64,000 nt of DNA from Orlajensenia stereocauli. GTDB taxonomy: Bacteria; Actinomycetota; Actinomycetes; Actinomycetales; Microbacteriaceae. The notes under the pieces were generated by a model, which was not told the DNA's origin, made no database searches, and worked only from the letters and a program-made list of their open reading frames with translations. The DNA lies in NCBI RefSeq assembly GCF_039548895.1, contig NZ_JBCLVG010000001.1. One strand, given 5' to 3'. Below, in pieces: positions 23,668 through 31,300 of the stretch (position 1 is the first letter of the stretch; every line of letters begins with the position of its first letter). The position numbers and the translations under genes were made by a program.

Positions 23668-26039
23668 TGGTGCTGTCTCCGTCCTTCACCCGGCAAGCGG
23701 AACGATCTGAGTGAGATCTTCGCGCGCAGCCGCTGCCAGCGCGAACGTCCCGCGTCGAGAGTACCGCGCAGTTCGTCGACCTCGTGCCACACGCGATCGG
23801 CGTCGGCCGGCGGAGGGGTCCCGGGTGCGAACACGGCCCTGTCGACGACACCGGCGAGCACCAGCGGCCTGCTGCCGCCCACCACGGCGGCGTTCTCGGA
23901 CCTGGTCGCCACAGGAGACAGAGCGAAGCCGTGGTCGACGGCGAGATCGCTGAACTCGCGCCAGCCGCCGGCGATCCGATCGACGGGGTCGCCCGTGCGT
24001 CGCCTGTACCACCGTCGACGCACCTTGGCGGCGACGATGGCGAGGAACGGACTCACCAGGAGGGCGAGCGCCAGAGCGATCCACGCGGCGATCCGACCGA
24101 TCAGCAGAATCAGGGCGAGCGTCGGATCGGCCGTCGGGTCGACATCGGTGGGGGCGGACTGCGGATCGGGTGCCGGCTCGGACACCTGGGGCTGTTCGAG
24201 CGGCGGCGGCAGCACGACCTGCGGGCGCGATACCGGAATCGGCTCGTCCTCCTGCTTGGGCGGCACCTCCCGGGGCTCCGGATTGGGGTCGAGACTCACC
24301 CACGAACCCGTCGAGTCCTGCACCTCGATCCACGCGGCGATGTCGTCACCGGTGACGGCGACGGAGCCCGTCGTGGACGTGATGTTGGGGGCGAAGCCGA
24401 TCACGGCCCTGGCGGGAAAGCCGATCATCCGTGCCATCACGGCCGCGGCTGCCGCATACTGCTCACCGTCGCCCAGCATCGGAATCTCGGTGGCCAGCTG
24501 CGTGAGCCTGTCGGCCGAGTGACCGGAGCGGCTCGGCGGCTCGCCCTCCAGTCCGTGGCTCACGTAGCCGTCGCGACGGATGCCCTCGAGCATCTGCGCG
24601 AGCTGCGTGCCCTGGTTGGCGGTCTCGTCGACCCAGTCCGAGAGCAGGGGCGCGATACCCTCGATGTCGGCCGGGAGCTGAGGGAGCACTGCAGTGCCGG
24701 GCAGAAGCGTCGTGACGTCCGCCGGAGCTGGGGGCACCACGGCATCCGCCCTGTACTCATCGCCGTCGTCGAGACCGCCGAGCACCGCTCCGGTCGCGGC
24801 GTTGTCGTTGTAGTAGAACGAGTCGGTGAGCCTGCCCGCCCGGTCCGAGGTGAACCTGATGCTCTCGAGCTTGCCGACTCCCGGGACCCAGACCTCGTTG
24901 TAGGCGCCGACGGTCACGTCGATCGAGACGGGATCCCCCTCCACAGCGCTCTGGTCGATGCGGTACGGCAGCCTGGTGAAGGAGCCTGAGGCGCTGGCCA
25001 CGGTGTCGCTGCCCACCGAGTAGACGATCCCGTCGTAGCTGTCGAGGGCGGCGATGCGGATGAGGCCGCCGGCCGGCAGCCCCGAGACCGTGAGCATCGT
25101 GCTGGAGGCTGCATCCGCCTCGAGGAAGCTCCTGAACGCGGCGAGCGGACTCGGGTAGTCGCGAGGGTCGAAGGGCTGCTCGGTGTGACGGCGCGGCACC
25201 TCCCGCGCGGCGGCAGCCGGGTAGGCGACAGCGGCGAGAGTGCCACCGGCGACGGCCACGGCCACGATCACTGCAGAGCTCAACACCGTGCGGGTCACAG
25301 CGATCCGCCGGCGGGCGGCGCTCTCCCGCACGCCCGATCCGCCCTGGGTCACCCGCGCGATGGCCTCGGCGCGGCGGCGGCGGTGCACCCACGCCGCCCA
25401 GAACACCAGAACGATGCCGAGGAGGAGGGCCGTCTCCACCGGTGCGAGTGCCGTGGTCGGACCGAGCACGATCGCCAGGACGAAGAGTCCGAGAGGTGCG
25501 AGGACGGCGAACTCTCCGCGTCGGGCTCGCAGAGCCACGGACATGCCGACGGTCGTGGTCGCCAACACGAGCACCACGACGGGCACGAGCAGCGCCTGGT
25601 AGGAGCCGACTGGCGTCACGATCGTGAGCAGCTGCTTCCAGCTGAGAGCTGTACCGGCGAGCAGGTCGATCAGTCCCTGCCACGACGGCAGCACCCAGAA
25701 GAGTGCCTGGGAGGGAACGCCCAGGGGCACGCCGATCACGAGGAAGGCGGCGGCTGCGACGAGAAGGACGACGAGAGACGACCACCGCAGGACCGCACCG
25801 AGGGTTCCGACGAGGCAGCCGACCAGGGCCGAGACCGCGACCGCGACGATGAAGGCCGCGCTCTGATAGACGGGCCACAGCGTCGCCATCGCCACACCCG
25901 TGGCGGCGAGCAGCATGAGCGCGTTCACCAGGATGAGCCTGAGAGGAGGACGAGACCCCGCGGCCGAAGGGCGAGACCCTGCGGCCGAAGGACGAGGCCT
26001 TGCGGCCGAAGGACGAGGCCCTCCGGATGCCGCCATCAC
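23664..26039 (-). CDS. Transglutaminase-fold membrane protein lacking catalytic Cys and His
   Basis: A 791-residue membrane protein of the TgpA/transglutaminase-like group. The cytoplasmic N-terminus carries 7-residue repeats (RPSAAGS type). About seven membrane helices follow, up to residue 280. The extracellular transglutaminase-like core has GDGEQYAAAAAVMAR followed by GFPARAVIGF. Active family members have Cys where this one has Gly (DGEQ against DCEQ), and the catalytic His-Ala-Trp is replaced by Ala-Ala-Trp (IAAWIEVQD). Only the Asp of SLDPNPE remains. A final membrane helix (about residues 650-675) and a cytoplasmic tail follow. It overlaps DUF58 upstream and FHA downstream by 4 bases each. 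It is likely a pseudoenzyme with a binding role. Confidence 0.85.
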   Translation of the reverse strand: MMAASGGPRPSAARPRPSAAGSRPSAAGSRPPLRLILVNALMLLAATGVAMATLWPVYQSAAFIVAVAVSALVGCLVGTLGAVLRWSSLVVLLVAAAAFLVIGVPLGVPSQALFWVLPSWQGLIDLLAGTALSWKQLLTIVTPVGSYQALLVPVVVLVLATTTVGMSVALRARRGEFAVLAPLGLFVLAIVLGPTTALAPVETALLLGIVLVFWAAWVHRRRRAEAIARVTQGGSGVRESAARRRIAVTRTVLSSAVIVAVAVAGGTLAAVAYPAAAAREVPRRHTEQPFDPRDYPSPLAAFRSFLEADAASSTMLTVSGLPAGGLIRIAALDSYDGIVYSVGSDTVASASGSFTRLPYRIDQSAVEGDPVSIDVTVGAYNEVWVPGVGKLESIRFTSDRAGRLTDSFYYNDNAATGAVLGGLDDGDEYRADAVVPPAPADVTTLLPGTAVLPQLPADIEGIAPLLSDWVDETANQGTQLAQMLEGIRRDGYVSHGLEGEPPSRSGHSADRLTQLATEIPMLGDGEQYAAAAAVMARMIGFPARAVIGFAPNITSTTGSVAVTGDDIAAWIEVQDSTGSWVSLDPNPEPREVPPKQEDEPIPVSRPQVVLPPPLEQPQVSEPAPDPQSAPTDVDPTADPTLALILLIGRIAAWIALALALLVSPFLAIVAAKVRRRWYRRRTGDPVDRIAGGWREFSDLAVDHGFALSPVATRSENAAVVGGSRPLVLAGVVDRAVFAPGTPPPADADRVWHEVDELRGTLDAGRSRWQRLRAKISLRSFRLPGEGRRQHQ
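25951..26019. repeat. 21-bp tandem repeat inside the transglutaminase-fold gene
   Basis: A core TGCGGCCGAAGG-type unit repeats with a 21-base period about three times and keeps frame, encoding the 7-residue repeats RPSAARP, RPSAAGS and RPSAAGS at the cytoplasmic N-terminus. It is a site for length variation between strains. Confidence 0.8.
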
Positions 26040-27349
26040 AGCACCGCCGCCCTGGCGAGGGACTTCTGCAGGTCGTCGAGGTATCCGATGCTCAGCACGG
26101 TCAGTTCGGCGACCCGGCGCATCGCAGGCAGAGCACCGGGTTCGCAGATGACGGCGATGACGTCGACGCCGGACGGCAGTCCGGCTGCGGCCTGCCTCAG
26201 CTGGGCGACAGTGGTCGCCGACCCCGTGATGAGGAAGGCGACCGACGCGTCGGCAGCCCTCTCGCCGGCCACCCGGGTGAGCGCGACGATATTCGTCGCG
26301 CTCGGGGATCGCTGCACGACCGTCAGGTCGTCGAGCAGGCGGATGCGGCTCGACGTGCGTAGCGCCCTGGAGGCGGGGTCGAACTGTCTGGATGCTGTGG
26401 CCCTGTTTCCGCTGGCGATGACCGAGACCGAGCGCGCGTCGCGGATGGCGTGCACCCCGAGGGAACCGGCCGCGCTCACCGCCAGCTCGAACTCCTCATC
26501 GTCGGCGTAGTCGGATTCGGCGAGGCCGAGGACCACCATGATGTGGCTGCGCCGGGTCTCCTCGAACTGGCGCACCATGTAGACGCCCGTCTTCGCCGAA
26601 CTGCGCCAGTGGATGAAGCGCCTGTCGTCTCCTGGCGTGTATTCACGCAAGGCGTGGAAGGAGACGTCGCTCGAGGTGATGGTGCGCGTCGCGGCACCCT
26701 CGAGGTCCCTCACGAACCCGGTCGAGATGGCCGGGATGGCGATGGTGCGCGGATGCACGTACAACTCCGTCCGCTCGGCCCAGGTGAGCTCCCGCCGGAA
26801 CAGGCCGAGCGGATCACCGCGGATGGTGCGCACGGGCCCGACGGGGATGACCCCCCGGCGCTCAGCCGCCACCAGGAAGACCTCGCTGGCCTCGGATCCT
26901 CGCGGGATCCCGGGGATGTGGAACTCGGCCAGCCCGTCGCCGATCGGAACCTCGACCCCGACTCCGGCGAGATGCCTGCGGGTCGGGTTGAACACCATGA
27001 CCTCACCGGGTGCCTTCTCTCCGACGACGACCCGCCGGAGCGGCAGGGCCAGCCCGATGCGGAAGGAGTTGCGCCCCACGAGGTAGAGCGCCGAGAGGGC
27101 GAGCAGCACGGTCCCGGCCCAGGCCAGCGCGACGAACTCGGCCCAGCCGAGCAGGTATCCGCCGATGAATCCGACGATGACGGCGATCACGACGCTCCAG
27201 CCGAAGACGGTCATCGTCGAGACGAGAGCATGCCATGATGCGGAGACTCCGCGTCGCAGCGCGGCCAGTGCTGCGACGACGGACGTGATCGCCTCGGCGA
27301 GCCTGCCCTCCCGTGGTGCAGTCCCCCGCGGCTCGGCGGACGGGCTCAC
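26036..27349 (-). CDS. DUF58 domain-containing membrane protein
   Basis: A 437-residue protein with two membrane helices (about residues 45-90) and a cytoplasmic C-terminal DUF58/von Willebrand A-like domain. The DUF58 core is seen in GDPLGLFRRE, the LREYTPGDD-x-R-x-IHWRSSAKT motif, and MVRQFEETR. DUF58 proteins are genetic partners of MoxR ATPases, and the pair is thought to help assemble or mature other proteins. It overlaps moxR by GTGA and the transglutaminase-fold gene by ATGA, so it is tightly coupled to both. Confidence 0.93.
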   Translation of the reverse strand: MSPSAEPRGTAPREGRLAEAITSVVAALAALRRGVSASWHALVSTMTVFGWSVVIAVIVGFIGGYLLGWAEFVALAWAGTVLLALSALYLVGRNSFRIGLALPLRRVVVGEKAPGEVMVFNPTRRHLAGVGVEVPIGDGLAEFHIPGIPRGSEASEVFLVAAERRGVIPVGPVRTIRGDPLGLFRRELTWAERTELYVHPRTIAIPAISTGFVRDLEGAATRTITSSDVSFHALREYTPGDDRRFIHWRSSAKTGVYMVRQFEETRRSHIMVVLGLAESDYADDEEFELAVSAAGSLGVHAIRDARSVSVIASGNRATASRQFDPASRALRTSSRIRLLDDLTVVQRSPSATNIVALTRVAGERAADASVAFLITGSATTVAQLRQAAAGLPSGVDVIAVICEPGALPAMRRVAELTVLSIGYLDDLQKSLARAAVL

Positions 27350-28317
27350 ACGGCGAGCCTGTCGCTCGGCGGCGGGGTCTCGATGAGCAGCTGGGAGATC
27401 ACGTTCGAGGCGCTCACACCGTCGAACTCGGCCTCGGGGTCGAGGATGAGGCGGTGGGCGAGAACCGACTCGGCGAGGGACTTCACGTCATCGGGAACCA
27501 CGTAGTGCCTGCCGTTCGCGGCGGCGAGGGTCTTCGCACTCCTCAGGAGGGCGAGGGCACCGCGCACGCTCACGCCGAGGCGCACCTCCTGGGCGTGCCT
27601 GGTCGCCTGGGCGATCCGCGAGATGTAGTCGTTGATGCTCGGATCGACATGGACCGAGCGCACGGCCGACGCCATCTCGATGATCGTCGCCGCGGACACG
27701 ACGGGCGGCACGACGACGTCGTGCGCCCGATGGTCCGCACCCTCGAGGATGCGGAGCGTCGACGCGTGGTCCGGGTAGCCGATCGAGGCGCGCATGATGA
27801 AGCGATCGAGCTGCGCCTCAGGCAGTCGATAGGTTCCAGCCTGCTCGACCGGGTTCTGCGTCGCGATGACCATGAATGGCTGGTCGAGGACGTGAGTGAT
27901 GCCGTCGATGGTGATCTGGCCCTCCTCCATCACCTCGAGGAGAGCCGACTGGGTCTTCGGGCTGGCCCGGTTGATCTCATCGGCCAGCACGACGTTGGCG
28001 AAGACGGGGCCACGGTGGAACTCGAAGGCGCCCGACCGTTGGTCGTAGACGCTGACACCGGTGATGTCACCGGGGAGCAGGTCGGGGGTGAACTGCACCC
28101 GCGAACTCGTGCCGTCGACGCTCTGCGCCATCGCCCTCGCGAGCGAGGTCTTGCCGGTGCCGGGCACGTCTTCCAGCAGCAGGTGGCCCTCGCTGAACAG
28201 CGCCGTGAACGCCAGCCTGATGACGTGGGTCTTGCCCAGCAGCACCTGCTCGACGCCGGCGACCAGACGGCCGAAGGTCTCGGCGAATGCGGCCGCGGCA
28301 TCCGGGGTCATCGTCAC
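27346..28317 (-). CDS. MoxR family AAA+ ATPase
   Basis: A 323-residue AAA+ ATPase of the MoxR type, probably a chaperone that works with the DUF58 partner. Walker A EDVPGTGKTSLARA (about residue 50), Walker B VVLADEINRASPKTQ, sensor-1 region MVIATQNPVEQAGTY and the C-terminal lid are present. I start at the GTG at 28317, 6 bases after GAGGA. An ATG two codons later (28311) is an alternative. It begins 20 bases after the giant surface-protein gene. Confidence 0.94.
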   Translation of the reverse strand: MTMTPDAAAAFAETFGRLVAGVEQVLLGKTHVIRLAFTALFSEGHLLLEDVPGTGKTSLARAMAQSVDGTSSRVQFTPDLLPGDITGVSVYDQRSGAFEFHRGPVFANVVLADEINRASPKTQSALLEVMEEGQITIDGITHVLDQPFMVIATQNPVEQAGTYRLPEAQLDRFIMRASIGYPDHASTLRILEGADHRAHDVVVPPVVSAATIIEMASAVRSVHVDPSINDYISRIAQATRHAQEVRLGVSVRGALALLRSAKTLAAANGRHYVVPDDVKSLAESVLAHRLILDPEAEFDGVSASNVISQLLIETPPPSDRLAV

Positions 28318-28337
28318 AGCAGGTCCTCGCTCCGTCG

Positions 28338-31300
28338 TCACTGGGAATACGTCCTGGTCAGGCCGTCGATGGTGATCTCCAACCTTACGGGGGCGGCGGG
28401 CGGGAGGCCGGGAATGGCGCAGCTGGTCCCGCCCGGGTCCACGCCGACCGAGATCTGCGGTTCGCTTCCATCGACGTAGCAGCGGTAGCTCGCCGGGTGG
28501 CCCGAGCCGTTCGCCGGATCGTTCGTCCACGACCAGGTCGAGTTCGTCACCCCGTTGTCGGGGTCGGACGGCGTGTACGCCCGGCTCGGCAGTTCCCACG
28601 TCAGCGAGGGCTGGGGATCGGTCGGGGCGACGCCGGACCAGGGCCCGCAGCTCCCCCACGACGTGCAGCCGCGCACCTGGAAGCGGATCGTCTCACCGAA
28701 TGAGAGTCCGAACTGCCTGCGCGGGATGCCGGTTCCGGAGAAGTCCTGAGCACCCGTCGTCGGTTCACCCGCGGCATCGACCAAACGCATCTGGAACGCG
28801 CTGGTGCTCGCCCCGGCGCTCACCCCTCCCACGACCAGATCCTGAGAATAGGCGAATTCCTCGACCGAGGCATCGATCGCGGTGATGGCACCGGGCCCAG
28901 GACGCACCACCGAGCCGTCGACGACGGTGGCTGCGCAGCCGGCCCTGTTGTAGCCCCACACCACGAAGTTGTAGCTCGTGTCGTCGGCCGTCAGGCTCTC
29001 GAAGCGCGCAGAACCGGCATCGGCCGGCAGGGACTGGACTGTCCCGCGCGGCGGAGACACTGTGCCCGGCGCCGGGGAACTGACCGAGCAGCCCGAAGCG
29101 CCTGTCGGAACGTCGGGCAGGGCTGCGCCCGGCGCCGTGTCGGCGAGGCGCTGCACGTAGTAGCCCTGGATCGCGTCTCCGTTCGCGGCGAAAGGCGCCC
29201 AGATCACTGTGACGGCGCCCGACCCCGCGTCGGACACCACGTCGACGGATACCGCCATCGGGGCGCCGAACGGCACACCGGCACCCGATGCGCTGGTCCA
29301 GCTCGACAGTGCCGGATAGGCGCCGTTGCGAGCACTCACCGTGAACGCGACTGTGCTGCCGTTGGAGAGACCGCCCTGGTCGATGCTGCAGCGCCCGGCC
29401 GAGCAGATGTCGGCGGCGGCGAGCTCGCCGAGTTCCACTCCGCCCACGGCGACGACGTAGCTGCCGACAGCCGTGCCGCCGCCGGGAACTCCGACGGCAT
29501 CCCAGCCGATGCGCAGGCCGCCGTCGAGCGGCGCGGCCGTCAGGCCAGTCGGTGCCGGCGGGACGACGTCGGACCAGGCGGCTGTCGATGTCTCGGCGGC
29601 ATCGGAGGAGCCGATGCCGTTCCGGGCCGTCACCCGCACCCGTACGGCGTTCGCCACGCCGTTGCCCGGTGTCGCCAGCGTGCAGGTCGTTGCCGCGCAC
29701 GCCGTCGACGACACGACGTCGCCTGTGGCGGCGCTCAACAGCGACACGTCGTAACCGCTGATCGGCGAGTTGTTGAACCCGGCCGCGGCGAACGTCGTCG
29801 TGAGCACTCCGTCGCCGAAGCTCGTCACGGAGAGGCCCGTGACGGGGTCAGGCCTGTCCTGCACGGAGATGCGGATGGTTCCCCACGCGTAGCGCGACGG
29901 ATCGTTCGTCGCGTCGGCGATCTGGTACTGCAGGTTCGTGTCGACGGGGGCCGCCTCAGCTCCGACGCTCACCTGCAGGGTGGACTTGTCAGCGCTCGGC
30001 ACGATCGAGACCCCGTCGGGCAGCGACGACGAATCGAGACCGGAGACCCTGAGAACGCGGAGCGGGGTGTCGGGGAAGGGGTTCGTCGCCTCGTCGTTCT
30101 TCAGCACGTCTACAGTCGTCGTCGTGCCGCGCGGAGCGACGGCGGTATCGGCCGCGGGAACGGCGATGGGAAGGGTGGACGGAACGACGCGCAGCACGAT
30201 GCGACCGGAGCTTCCGTCGTTCGCGTCGTCCCTGACGGCGATGGTCACCGATGTCTCGCTGCCGGTGTCGGCATTCCTGTCGGCGCGCAGCGTCAGCTCG
30301 TCGCCGTCGATGGACGGGGTGGCGAAGCCCACGGGTGCCGGGTCCTCGACCGAGTAGCGCAGCTCGTCGACATCGTCGGGGTAGGGGTAGCTCGTGAGGC
30401 CGGTCAGTCGGATCGTCTTGGATTGTCCGGGCTCGAACTCGATCGTGCCGCCGGCGAACGAGGGCGGCTGGTTCTCCCTCGGCACCACCGTGATCGGCAG
30501 CACTATCGTCGCGACTCGCGTCTTGTCCTCATCGCCGGCGACGGCATCCGTCACCTCGAACGAGACCGAAGCCGGCCCGAAGTACTTCTCGGCGCTGCGG
30601 AACCGGATCGTGTCGTCGTCGACGACCAGGTCGGAGCCGTCGGCGTGGGTGGCCCGCACCGTTCCCGAGTCGGTCAACCGCACCTGGCGCCCGTCGACGG
30701 CCACGACGTGGTCCTCGATGTCGATGGTGACGGATGCCCCACTGTCGACCTGGATCCGCGGAGCCGTGCGCTTGAGCTGCGGGAGGGCGTCGCCGTGGCC
30801 GGGGACCCAGATGAAGGCGTAGGCGGTGATGGACGGGTCGTCGGGGTGCGTGACGGAGAACGGGATGATCTGGCTCCTGGTGCCGACCTCGACCCGCACC
30901 CGCTCCGACCTCGTCACCACCGCTGACGAGCCGAAGCCAGGCAGCACCCGCAGCGTGAGGTCTGTGGCCGGGCCGTCGGCGAAGAACACGTTCGCGAGCA
31001 CGTCGACGTCGATGGTCTCGTGATCGAGCACGTCGGAGAGCGTGAGCACTGTGTCGCGCGCGATCGGACGCGACAGCGGGGCATCAGTGCGCGCCTGCAC
31101 GGTGAGGAAGGTCGAGCTCGTTCCCCCGCGCGGGTTCTCGATCGAATAGACGAAACCGTAGTTGCCGGGATCGGCTGGAACGTTCACCTCGACGACGTCG
31201 TCGTCGATGCTCGCCGTGGCTGCGGCATTCGTCGAGTTCGGCTCGACCGCCGTCACCGCCAGGGCGCCGCCGTCGGGATCGGAGTCATTGGCGAGGACCC

